Source: Cydia pomonella (lineage: Eukaryota; Arthropoda; Insecta; Lepidoptera; Tortricidae). Taken from it: a stretch of DNA of 64,000 bases. This document shows positions 37,001-45,608 of this stretch, piece by piece. The notes beneath the pieces were generated by a model. That model ran no database searches. It saw only the letters and a program-made list of their open reading frames with translations, and was not told the origin of the DNA. The translations under genes and the position numbers were made by a program. The stretch lies in contig NC_084713.1 in NCBI RefSeq assembly GCF_033807575.1, positions 13,987,389 to 14,051,388 on the forward strand. Direction: 5' to 3'. Every line of letters begins with the position of its first letter. Within the stretch, counting starts at the first letter, position 1.

Positions 37001-40000
37001 ACAGGGAGTAATTGGCGATCTTCCTTCCCTCATCGAGAGCACGAATGATGACTTGTTACGCATTCTGAAATGGAGCACAACTCATGGTCTGAAAGTGAAT
37101 CCTTCGAAGACCCAAGTCATCATCATTGGCAGTAGCAAACTAATTCCTAGAGTAGATTTTGCGAATCTTCCCCCCATATACTTTGATGGTATCCAGATTC
37201 CATTTTCACACCAGGTAAAAAATCTTGGTGTTATTATGGACCGGTCCTTATCTTGGGTGCCTCAGGTGGGTGAGGTTAGTAGGAAGGTGTTTGCTGCTGT
37301 TGCTTCTCTTAGGCGACTACGTAATCTCTTGCCGATCGCCACCAAAATTGCGCTTGCTCAATCCCTTCTTCTTCCGATCCTCGATTATGCCGACATCTCC
37401 TATCTTGATCTCACAGAAGAGCAACTGAATAAGCTCGAGCGAATACAAAATCTCTGCATCCGGTTTATATTTGGATTGCGTAAATTTGACCACGTTTCTC
37501 ATTTTCGCGTGCAACTCAAGTGGCTCCCAATCCGTTATCGTCATAATGTTCATATTCTTTGTCTTCTTTATAGTATACTCTTTAATCCCACCACTCCCCG
37601 TTACCTAAAAGAACGCTTTAGTTATTTAAATTCCACTAGATCCGCACAAAATTTGCTTCTTTCTGTCCCTCCTTCCTCCACAAAATTTTATAATTGCTCA
37701 TTCACTTTTCGGGCTGTTCGGTTATGGAACTCTCTCCCTGTCGAAATAAGACGCGCTCAATCCCTTGCTGTTTTCAAATCCCATCTTAAAGACTATTATC
37801 TGTCCCTTCCTTAGTGTTTCTGTCCGCGTTACTGGTTATCACTTTTGGCAAGAATTATATAGTATTGTATATATGTAGGTATATAATTATGTAAGTAGTG
37901 TGTATGTATATGTATTGTCTTACTGTTGTAGACTTAAATTTTAAGGGTATTTTAGTTTGCTATTTAGTTTTTTTGCACCTCCTAATTAGTTAATTTAAGT
38001 TTCAGTTCTCCACTCCCTAAAGGTTGTCTGGAAGAGATCGCTCTGTAGCGATAAGGCCGCCTGTTGTTTACCTCTATCTTCATGTTTTTTATGTGTTTCC
38101 ATGTACATTATTTTCAGAGGTTGTGCAATAAAGAGGATTTGTATTGTATTGTATTGTATTGTATTATGTATACTGCTTAGCACGTCAAAGCAAAGTATAA
38201 AATTCAATTTATTCCATACTTTGCCTAGACATTCTATATATTAGACCTGATAACTTGTTGATGAAGCCCTACTTGAGAACCATTATTATCGAAATCAACT
38301 CTGCTATTTGTTTTAAAAAACAACTTGACGGGGGCCGATTGTTTCCAATTTTTATTAGATCATATCTCTCATAGATGTACAAATTCAAAAAATGTGCGTA
38401 AACTCCACCAAATATTAATAGTCGCTACTGGAATACAAATTCTTATTTCAGAGCGGTGTCAACACGAATGGCTGGAAGTATGTGGTGGTTCTTCACTTTA
38501 ATCATGGTATCTTCATACACCGCAAACTTGGCAGCATTTTTGACAGTGGAGTCTAAATTTTATGCCATAAAATCAGTACAAGACTTAGCAAATAATCCAT
38601 ACGACATAACGTACGGGGCTAAAAAGGGAGGTGCCACCTTGGGATTCTTTAAAGTGAGTATATATTTAAATTGTATGTAACTAACATGTCAAGCCCGTGA
38701 AAGTACTCAACCTGGCAAACAATTTCCGAGACGTCCGAAACACAATAATAATATACAGCTCCTGCTGTGAAAGTAGTTTTCAGTTGGGCTTTTATAATGT
38801 TCTTGCCAACGTTAATTTCAGGAATCGGATAATTTGCTATACCAGAAAATGTATCAATACATGGATGAACATCCTGAGTACCAAACGTCTACTAATGATG
38901 AAGGACTGGCAAGGTACTTTTAATATGTATATTACAAAACTAAATAAAGTTAAGTGTCTTGACAGTCATCATTTAAATACAAGTATGATTCAGGAAATAA
39001 AAAGTGCACTAAAGCGAACACATATTACCTTAATATTTTGTCCTAGATACGAACTCATTATTTTATTTTCTAATTATTGGGATGATTCTGTTGCATCAAG
39101 TTTGTAACGTTGCGTAGTTTTAATTCAGAGTTCCTTACACGGTACATTTTTTACAATTTTAAAACAATACTGATAGGCAGGCTACCACAGTTTTCTGTTT
39201 TCAAATTAGTCGAATACAAAAAAAAAGAATCAGAATAACGTAATCCGTTTAGTAATCACTAGTGATCTGATTTCAGGGCAAAATCGACTGAAGAAAATTA
39301 TGCATTTCTGATGGAATCGACATCAATTGAGTACATGGTGGAGAGAAATTGTGATGTGGCTCAAGTCGGAGGATTACTTGACAGCAAGGGTTATGGAATT
39401 GCTATGAAGAAAAGTAAGAAACCATAATTTGTCTGAAATCGGCAATCTTTTATATTGTATGAACTTCATACGACTCAAGCACTGCAAACACCAAATCATG
39501 TCATAAATATGAGTATAATTACATTGGTGCTAAAACATTTTACGGCGTTAATAGACAATTTTTGCAATTTATTCTACAGCACAGATACACACACACATAC
39601 ATACACACATCCATACACATATATACAGTAGGTATGGTGAATGAGAGATTTAAATTGTTTGTTTCAGATAGTCCATTCCGACAACCCATGAGCGAATCAA
39701 TTTTACAGCTCCAAGAAGAAGGTAAACTGACGCGAATGAAGGACAAATGGTGGAAGGAGAAACGAGGTGGAGGTGCGTGTGCGGTCAGTATACCCGTTTT
39801 ACAATGTAAGTATGTATACAGTCAGCTTCAGAAAAATATATATTATAGGTCTCGTAACAGAATAAACTGTTAGCGAAATATTACTAATAATATTTGTCTG
39901 CCAATAGACGTACAGAATTACTGACTATGAGTATAGTAAGAGAATTTACCATTATATATATATGAAGCTATAAGGCTACCATTTAACTAGTAGTCTTAGC

Positions 40001-42539
40001 TTCATATATAGGTCTTAGAGTTAATTCATAAAGAAACTGTCAACATCAATTCTTACATTAAATAGTTTTATCAACAACACCTTGCCTTATATTATATTGG
40101 TTGCAGAGATTAACAATTATTTATTCGAAAAATGCATGTTGTTAGCTATTAAGAAATGTAATTCCAATTAGCACGTAAAGTTGAACTATAAGTGTTAATT
40201 GTATGCTACAAATAAACCTTAATAATGACATTTATATTAATAACAATAGTAACATTGGCTTGTTTAGCTGTGGCAACAATAAAAAAATGACTAAATATTT
40301 TCAAACGAAATTCCAGCATCGTATAAGAAACAAAAAAGCTCAATTAAGATTTTTTTAAACTTTTACCAATAGATCACAACACGTATGATCAAGTTTTTCT
40401 CTTAAGAATACCTAAATAAACTTCAAGGTGATGATTACAGGACGACGACGCGGGTAGCGCTGAAGCCCAGCCTCTGGTGCTGGCGAACGTGGGAGGAGTT
40501 TTCATTGTCCTCGCTGCTGGCTCCGGCTTGGCCGTCATCTGCGCTATTTTTGAGATGCTTGTTGACTTATGGGTGATATCACATAGGGAAAATGTAAGAA
40601 ATTACTATATTTTTTAGGGTAAATTCCTTGAATTTGAAACGCACCTATTTTACTTACCTAACTTTTGTATGTTCAGTCTACATGTTTGCATATACTGTTG
40701 ATGTAATTTTTAAAATAATATTAAAAGACTGTAGCTGGAAACATACCGGTGTCCTGAAATATACATAATATTATAAGTATAACTTCTTAAATCGTATAGA
40801 GAGAGAGTTCTCAATAAGTATGACTGGATGATACAAAGATTTTATGATTGATTGCTATGTTAAAAAAATAATCATAAACTTATTCATATTACCTACTTAA
40901 TGTACAATCATCTAGAAAATAAACTTACTTTCCAAGTACCTAATACGTATATGCTTGTAAAACAGGTAAATTTAGAGTATACTGCTGTTAATAGATATTA
41001 TGCCTTATTTAGGTCATTTGTTCCTCTAAATTAATAATTTAAACATTTTAATTTTATCAGTGTAGCATGATCCGGTGTGACCCCTCCCCCCACCCCCGTC
41101 AATTTAGTCCCGCAGAGTTGACAGTTCGTCATATGGGTAAATATCGTATAAATCGTATCTTATTTAAAATACATCATGTCTACTAACAGTTAACTCATAA
41201 TGAACTACGCAGAAGCATAGTATGGAACTACTAGTTCAGTTTAACGTAATCTTAAAGTTTCTATGTTTTTTTTTTATCGGAGTATCACTATAATAGTGAT
41301 ATTAATAATGGCATACAGAAGGTACAAAACAAATATAGTATATATCAAAATTAACATTAATTATGTTTACACTATTCTCGATAGGTGTGTTTATATAATA
41401 TACTACGTTGATGGGAAACAAGCATACGGCCCACCTGATGGAAAGCAGTCTCCGTAGCCTATGGATGCAACTCCAGAAGTATTACATGTGCGTTGCCGAC
41501 CCTAACACTCCGCACCCTCGTTGAGCTCTAGTAACCTTACTCACCGGCATGAACATACTCGTAACACTATAAGTAGGGTCAGTTAGTGATTTTGGCTGCG
41601 GTTTTCTGTAAGGTGGAGGTACTTCCCCAGTTGGGCTCTGGTCTAGATCTGGAATAACATCCACTGTGTTTTGCCCTACCACACAAAGCGAGACAACATT
41701 CCTCTCTTTTGGACGTAGTTTAAAGACATTCAGGGAATAATAGGCGATCTTACCTCTAAACAACAATCTTCTTCCTCGCGTTGTCCCGGCATTTTTGCCA
41801 CGGCTCATGGGAGCCTGGGTCCGCTTGACAACTAATCCCAAGATTTGGCGTAGGCACTAATTTTTACGAAAGCGACTGCCATCTGGCCTTCCAACCCAGA
41901 GGGTAAACTAGGCCTTGTTAGGATTAATCCGGTTTCCTCACGATGTTTTCCTTCACCGAAAAGCAACTGGTAAATATCAAATGATATTCCGTACATAAGT
42001 TACGAAAAACTCATTGGTACGAGCCGGGGTTTGAACCCGCGACCTCCGGATTGCAAGTCGCGCGCTCTTACGGCTAGGCCACAAACACAACACCTCTAAA
42101 CAACAATATCATTTATATAATCATCATTATCTTTAGCATAAGCAATATCATAAATATTTTGTTTAAATAAACAACGCCCATTCACATTATCATTAATTTT
42201 CAAAGATTACGCCTACAAACTTAATAAATTATTATTTATTTTATATTTCAGGTGTCTTTTATAGAAGAACTAAAAGCTGAAATAAAGTTCATCATCAGCG
42301 GTAGCAGCGACACCAAGCCTGTACGTCACAGGGAACCTACTGGAAGTGGCTCAGGGGGCTCGAAGAAGTCCAAAATCGAAGACGAAGAGTCCCATAAGGA
42401 GGTCGAGAATAACCTGAATGCACCAACGCCGTCCGAACGCTCTATGTCGCACCATTCGAGGCATACTTTGCATAGTAGAAGGCAGAGCAACGCTGTACAA
42501 ATGGCACGAATGCGGAAATTTAGCAAGGCAACTTACTGA
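31010..42539 (+). CDS. Gene A: ionotropic glutamate receptor subunit, kainate-like (17 exons, 935 aa)
   Basis: This gene encodes a glutamate-gated cation channel subunit of the plasma membrane. The exons are 31010-31082, 31281-31438, 31873-32040, 32331-32497, 33125-33321, 34329-34594, 35004-35108, 35300-35416, 36006-36212, 36443-36604, 36699-36898, 38452-38653, 38822-38913, 39277-39413, 39668-39783, 40441-40593 and 42252-42539. Every junction is GT-AG and the frame stays open to TGA. Domain order is signal peptide, amino-terminal domain (about 22-400), S1 (401-540), M1 (541-562), pore (about 588-606), M3 with SYTANLAAF (628-636), S2 (about 640-795), M4 (804-826) and a hydrophilic tail. Thr496, Arg501, Ala668-Thr669 and Glu718 match the known glutamate contacts. 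The Q/R position is Thr599. The length is normal for the family. The donor of exon 15 is GTCAGT and was fixed by the matching exon of gene B. The subfamily (kainate rather than NMDA or antennal IR) is clear; the exact orthologue is not. Confidence 0.93.
31281..35108 (+). CDS. Gene A exons 2-7: amino-terminal (LIVBP-like) domain
   Basis: Exons 2-7 encode residues 25-378. The domain begins IGAICDDGG, the usual iGluR start (IGAIFD in many relatives), and includes GNVFGVFAP, VPQILVDQS and a conserved MYDAV helix in exon 6. This periplasmic-binding-protein-like domain directs subunit assembly. Exon phases 0,0,2,1,0,0 equal those of gene B. Introns carry a SINE (32661-32913) and MITE-like blocks (33691-34010). 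No premature stop or frameshift is present. Confidence 0.9.
32661..32913 (-). mobile_element. SINE-A, complete copy in gene A intron 4
   Basis: Antisense to gene A. The head (minus strand) reads TGACGACCAGTCTGGCCTAG with A box TGGCCTAGTGGGTAGTG and B box GGTTCGAATCC. The body and (TTTA)n end follow. About 253 bp. Confidence 0.88.
33691..34010. repeat. MITE-like block and lepidopteran repeat in gene A intron 5
   Basis: TGTCTCGATGA (33691) and TCATCGAGACA (33783) are an 11-bp inverted pair around about 80 bp. The following 33840-34010, with CTCCTTCATCAGATCATC and GCTTCATCGGAAACCGGG, is a sequence I remember as repeated in lepidopteran introns; no second copy is in this window. Confidence 0.4.
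35300..36604 (+). CDS. Gene A exons 8-10: ligand-binding S1 lobe
   Basis: Exon 8 (35300-35416) ends with HFIVLTAL, and exon 9 begins SAPYGML, matching the family motif LEEPYxM whose Tyr (421) caps the agonist. Exon 10 contains DLTITAAR with Thr496 and Arg501; this Arg binds the glutamate alpha-carboxylate in all glutamate-binding iGluRs. DFTSPFMNLGITILY precedes M1. The acceptor of exon 9 lies only about 20 bp after a MITE end at 35986. Confidence 0.92.
35613..35745. repeat. AGGGTTCCGTAGT repeat in gene A intron 8
   Basis: AGGGTTCCGTAGT at 35613 is inverted at 35686-35698, followed by CATGGCCCGATATGCTCTTG. The termini resemble the repeat at 10570-10925. Confidence 0.5.
35822..35986. mobile_element. 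MITE immediately upstream of gene A exon 9
   Basis: Arms with GACATTGACATATTCGCTCA (left) and the complement at 35948-35964 pair, as do AATTACTTTCTAT and the outer CTACCAG. The right end is about 20 bp from the exon 9 acceptor, so its edge supplies sequence to the branch region. A partial copy lies at 47362-47475. Confidence 0.8.
36699..36898 (+). CDS. Gene A exon 11: M1 helix and pore loop with Thr at the Q/R site
   Basis: Residues 541-562 form M1, starting VWGWLAGAYVGV. The re-entrant pore reads FWFTLGSVLTQGSEIAP. Aligned to the kainate-receptor pore (GALMQQGSE), the Q/R position is Thr599, codon ACT at 36873-36875; the next Gln is kept. In vertebrate AMPA and kainate receptors this site is Gln or edited Arg and sets calcium permeability and polyamine block. 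The exon ends in phase 2 at GTAAGC. Confidence 0.92.
36940..38165 (+). mobile_element. CR1/Jockey-type LINE in gene A intron 11 (copy B)
   Basis: Sense to gene A, preceded by (TA)n at 36910-36934. The frame runs from LYADDLQIYRQG (catalytic box) at about 36968 to LKDYYLSLP at 37814 without a stop. The 3' UTR has the stem-loop at 38037-38052 and ends TGCAATAAAG with (ATTGT)n to 38165. The 5' two thirds are missing. The long open frame suggests a young insertion. Confidence 0.9.
38452..38653 (+). CDS. Gene A exon 12: M3 helix with canonical SYTANLAAF gate
   Basis: M3 runs from WWFFTLIMVS into SYTANLAAFL; the signature at residues 628-636 (38513-38539) is fully canonical. VQDLANN starts lobe 2, and GGATLGFFK places Ala668-Thr669 at the agonist gamma-carboxylate contact in the kainate style. 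Intron 11 upstream is 1.55 kb because a 1.2-kb LINE fragment sits in it. Confidence 0.93.
38822..39783 (+). CDS. Gene A exons 13-15: ligand-binding S2 lobe
   Basis: Exon 13 is 38822-38913, exon 14 is 39277-39413 and exon 15 is 39668-39783. Exon 14 contains FLMEST with Glu718, the residue that binds the agonist amino group, and GLLDSKGYGIA, a family hallmark. Exon 15 ends WWKEKRGGGACA. The donor after it is GTCAGT at 39784, weaker than consensus. The in-frame alternative at 39814 (GTATAC) would add ten residues. Exon 15 of gene B is also 116 bp, which favours 39784. Confidence 0.85.
40441..40593 (+). CDS. Gene A exon 16: M4 helix
   Basis: Fifty-one codons, phase 0 on both sides. An acidic linker (DDDAGSAEA) is followed by LANVGGVFIVLAAGSGLAV, the M4 helix (about 804-826) that packs against neighbouring subunits. 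The domain then leaves the membrane with DLWVISHREN. Consensus acceptor TTACAG and donor GTAAGA. Confidence 0.92.
41405..41735 (-). repeat. Repeat family C, copy 3, in gene A intron 16
   Basis: Minus strand has the same order as copy 1, with DVIPDLDQSPTGEVPPPYRK in the homologous frame, then CGAGGGTGCGGAGTGTTAGG and the CATCAGGTGGGCCGTATGC end. This links family C to the LINE-like tails at 62395 and 63170. Confidence 0.75.
41768..42091 (-). mobile_element. SINE-B, complete, with 16-bp target duplication
   Basis: Flanked by ACCTCTAAACAACAAT at 41752-41767 and 42092-42107. The head on the minus strand has TGGCCTAGCCGTAAGAGC and GGTTCAAACCC. Antisense to gene A in intron 16, 160 bp upstream of exon 17. 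Confidence 0.9.
42252..42539 (+). CDS. Gene A exon 17: cytoplasmic C-terminal tail and stop
   Basis: Ninety-five codons and TGA at 42537-42539. The first part (FIEELKAEIKF) is conserved with gene B (LVEELKFALKF). The rest is low-complexity: Gly/Ser and acidic stretches, then a His/Ser/Arg-rich end finishing KFSKATY. A basic, Ser-rich tail is also seen in gene B. Preceded by a 1.66-kb intron that holds two repeats. Confidence 0.9.
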   Translation: MSFIEELKAEIKFIISGSSDTKPVRHREPTGSGSGGSKKSKIEDEESHKEVENNLNAPTPSERSMSHHSRHTLHSRRQSNAVQMARMRKFSKATY

Positions 42540-42640
42540 TGAATGCGTTTGTAAATTTTTGTAAAAATATAAGTAAGACATTAAAAAACTACTAGATTAG
42601 AAGTTGTCTTTAATCTGGAAAAATACACGGAAAATGAAAG

Positions 42641-42646
42641 AATAAA
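42641..42646 (+). terminator. Candidate poly(A) signal of gene A
   Basis: AATAAA lies 102 bp after the stop codon and overlaps a second near-match. It is the first canonical hexamer downstream of the CDS. The site of cleavage cannot be told from sequence alone. Confidence 0.5.
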
Positions 42647-44353
42647 ATAAAACCATAGAATCGACATTTTTTTATTATGAATACTGGAGCACCTTAAGAT
42701 AGTATTTTGGGTTCATTACTTTACGTCTTGTTTTCATAATTTTCCAATTTGAATGAGGAAAGACTTTGTTTTCGCCGATGACACTAATCTCAATAGATTT
42801 TAATGGATTAAAAAACAGAAAGTTAACATTTCTTTTTCTTCCTCAAACATTCCTGACCGGTATGCGAACGTACGCTGACATCAGAATGACAGTTGAATCA
42901 TATTATTTAGGTATCATGCACCTCGCCCTCGCCAATACATACACAACAGGACAAGTACGAGTGAAATACACGATAACTAAATAACATGATTCGTTCGAAT
43001 TGGCCTGCAAATATTTATTCACTTCCATATTGCGTCACACATTCCGCGTCGCCCAAAAATGCGGACACACGCCACGTGACGCCACGCATCACTCCTCGCG
43101 TCAACTGCTAATTAACACCCTGCTTGAGAAATGTGCTGTCTCTGCCCTGTACTGGAGTGTCAATCAAATTGCTTGCCGAATAAAAAGGTAAGGAGAACCG
43201 GTTTAAGAGCTTTCTCCAATTACGCAAAGTTATTAAGGATCTCGAGGTCACGTTGCACAGGCTCACGCCAGAACAGTAGACTCGGCCGTGCGTGTTGCAT
43301 TGGAAATAGACGTGGCTTGATTGGGTGCTCTAACGAAGGAACCGAAGATCAGATCAGAGTTCAAAACTTGGTATTTACCAAAAAGACAAATTGTATAATC
43401 TGCCGCACTTTCCGGTACCTATGTAGAAAGAAACAGATGTAGGAATATTTATTATAAAAGGTCGTATATGATAAGTAGTGCACAATTTTATAATATACCT
43501 ACGTAATATTACGCTTATTAATTATACGCTAATTAATCCTCTACCTGATTGATTACCGCTTCAGAAGTTATTAAGTGCCGTGACGCAATATTGGTTGGAG
43601 TTCAAAATATGGCACCAAACCGATAATTCAAACCATGTGTAACCATATTGCGTGTTTCATTTTTTTAATGTGATTTTCCCAAACTAATGGTTGTGGTTAC
43701 TATTGACTTCATTATTGGGCTTTAGCTCTTTAAAACGCACTATTTAATTTTCTTGATGTAATATTTTTTCGCCAGTACTAGATTGCTTATGTGCCGTTAA
43801 AGTCTGTCAGGTACCTCAACTCCATAGTGTATGCTTCAGTGATATCAAATAAAGTTATAAGTTTCTCTGCAATTTGTCCGGCTAATGGCGGCGCATGAAA
43901 GATCGCGGTCGCGCCGTGTCCTCTTGCAGTTGTTATTCCTATTTCTCATCGGGCATGAGCAAGTGAAGGACCAACCAGTATAAAGCGTCTACTGCAAAAT
44001 TAAGAACGTGGCTTTTGACTAATGTGATCTTGCTAGTTTCCCATTGTATTACCCGACCAAGCTAAGGGGACTCTAGTTCTTACTCGTATTGATTTGATAC
44101 TGTCGCGTACCGCCGATGCGTAATATCATTGTGCTTTCCTATTATACGGCCTACCAGTAAGCTTGGAAGCTACTGCTACTTTCTCTTGATATTGCTTTTT
44201 GCTGGGGTTCCAGTGCGTACATTGTTAATAGATTTTTAAAAAGGAGCAATTAATAAGATCATGTGCTAATGCTCATTGATTTACATGCTTTATGAACGCG
44301 TATTCAGCAAGTGTATATTCAGCGCTCATCTCAAATTAACAAGCAATTTTAAT

Positions 44354-44449
44354 GCGGGATTCCACCAATGTGCGGCTCTGTGCGGCACAAGCATAATCAG
44401 TATAAAAATGCTTGTGCCGCACAGTGCCGCACACTGGTGGAATCCCGCC
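44354..44449. mobile_element. 96-bp near-perfect hairpin MITE
   Basis: Arms 44354-44395 and 44409-44449 pair with about two mismatches (GCGGGATTCCACCAATGTGC, GGCACAAGCAT) around a loop of about 13 bp. It resembles the deleted copy at 2713-2768. A transcript would make a long hairpin. Confidence 0.85.
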
Positions 44450-45123
44450 TGTAGAAATTTGTGTTCTGTTCACTTGAGTTTTTCTGTTCGACTCGCTTAC
44501 ACTTGATAGGCAATGGGAATGAAAGGCCAGGACATAATGCCCCATATATCACACTGGACAACATCGCCTGTTCTAAGGCTCAGAGAAATTAACGACGTCA
44601 TAACACTCATAACCATTTATTTAACGAGGTTTATGTCCTATTATAAATATATAATATTAATAAATAAATAAAACGTTTATTTTCAGTTTAATGGCGAATT
44701 CAAAACTAAATATACTGTTAACAGAATTATAATGTGAATTATGGCCATAACATTATACAAATCCTTGTTTACTTATTGATAAATATAAATAATAAATAAG
44801 TAACAAATAAACTGACGGTACCTGTTTAGTAACTTTATGTGGCTTATTCCTCAAATAATCTCTCAAAACTTTTTTAAAACTAAATAACTGTACCACTGAA
44901 AAAAAAAAAAACGACTTTGCTAATCCGCCAAATAATAACGTGCTATGCAATTGATACCCAAAAAAACATAATAAAATACGCAAGTAAGTATAACGGGTTA
45001 GCACTGATTGACTAGCATGTTCTTAATTCGCGGATTAGCAAAGTAATATCTTTGTTTTAATTAGTATGGATTTTCGCAATGTACCTACCAATGACGCCAC
45101 GCGCTATTACGGAAATAGCCAGA

Positions 45124-45309
45124 AATAAAATAAATATTATGGGGACATTCTTACACAAATTCACTTAGTCCCACGGTAAGCCAAGAAGGCTTATGTTGTG
45201 GTTACACAGACAACGATATATACAATATACAAATACTTAAACACGTAGAAAACATCCACGACTCAGGAACAAATATCTGTGCTCATCACACAAATAAATG
45301 TCCTTACCG
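45124..45309 (-). repeat. SINE-A, headless copy directly downstream of gene B
   Basis: The body of the tRNA-derived SINE described at 46822-47107, lacking its tRNA-like head, begins 26 bp after the gene B stop and runs in the gene's own direction. It should form most of the 3' UTR. It includes the diagnostic segments for GATGAGCACAGATATTTG and CTGTGTAACCACAA. Confidence 0.75.
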
Positions 45310-45335
45310 GAATAATCAGGTCTTGTTTACTTCTA

Positions 45336-45608
45336 TTACGGAGAATACCGTCTTCTCCTGGCAAATTGGACACTAAGATCAGAAGGCGTATGGCGCGAGC
45401 TATGTGAGTGACTCCTTGACCTCCGGGTGCTCGCAGAACGCACCGACAGAGAGCGCAGAGACCGCAGCTCGTCCTTGCCTTCGGCCTCGGCCAGGACATC
45501 GGCCTCGGGGGACTCGTCGGTCTTCGCTGGCCGCTTCACCGGCTTCACGTCGCCGCTAAACTTTAGGGCGAATTTCAGTTCTTCAACCAGCTCGTATTTG
45601 AATGTAGT
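45336..45608 (-). CDS. Gene B exon 17: cytoplasmic tail and stop
   Basis: Ninety codons and TAA at 45338-45336. It opens TTFKYELVEELKFALKFSG, matching the start of the gene A tail. It then becomes acidic and finally Arg/Ser-rich (STRRSRSHSHSSRH), ending FARRRRYSP. GC content is higher than in the surrounding exons. The final basic stretch parallels the gene A ending and may be a membrane-proximal or trafficking signal, which is inferred only. Confidence 0.9.
   Translation of the reverse strand, partial: TTFKYELVEELKFALKFSGDVKPVKRPAKTDESPEADVLAEAEGKDELRSLRSLSVRSASTRRSRSHSHSSRHTPSDLSVQFARRRRYSP

Larger units (their letters stand above)
42540..45123. other. Convergent intergene between the two receptor genes
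   Basis: Holds the gene A 3' UTR, the MITE at 44354-44449, a LINE-like remnant at about 44650-44900 (minus frame LFSFKKVLRDYLRNK) and otherwise unrecognised AT-rich sequence. No additional gene was found. Confidence 0.45.

Noticed and set aside
37053..37814. Host gene of 253 residues in gene A intron 11
   Set aside because: It continues a LYADD reverse-transcriptase frame upstream and has a LINE 3' UTR; it is ORF2 of a retrotransposon.
39668..39807. Ending gene A exon 15 at the strong GTAAGT at 39808
   Set aside because: That donor leaves phase 1 and would create an immediate TGA at the exon 16 junction.
43000..43442. Two overlapping plus-strand open frames as a gene
   Set aside because: No family resemblance, no splice context and no codon bias; likely chance.
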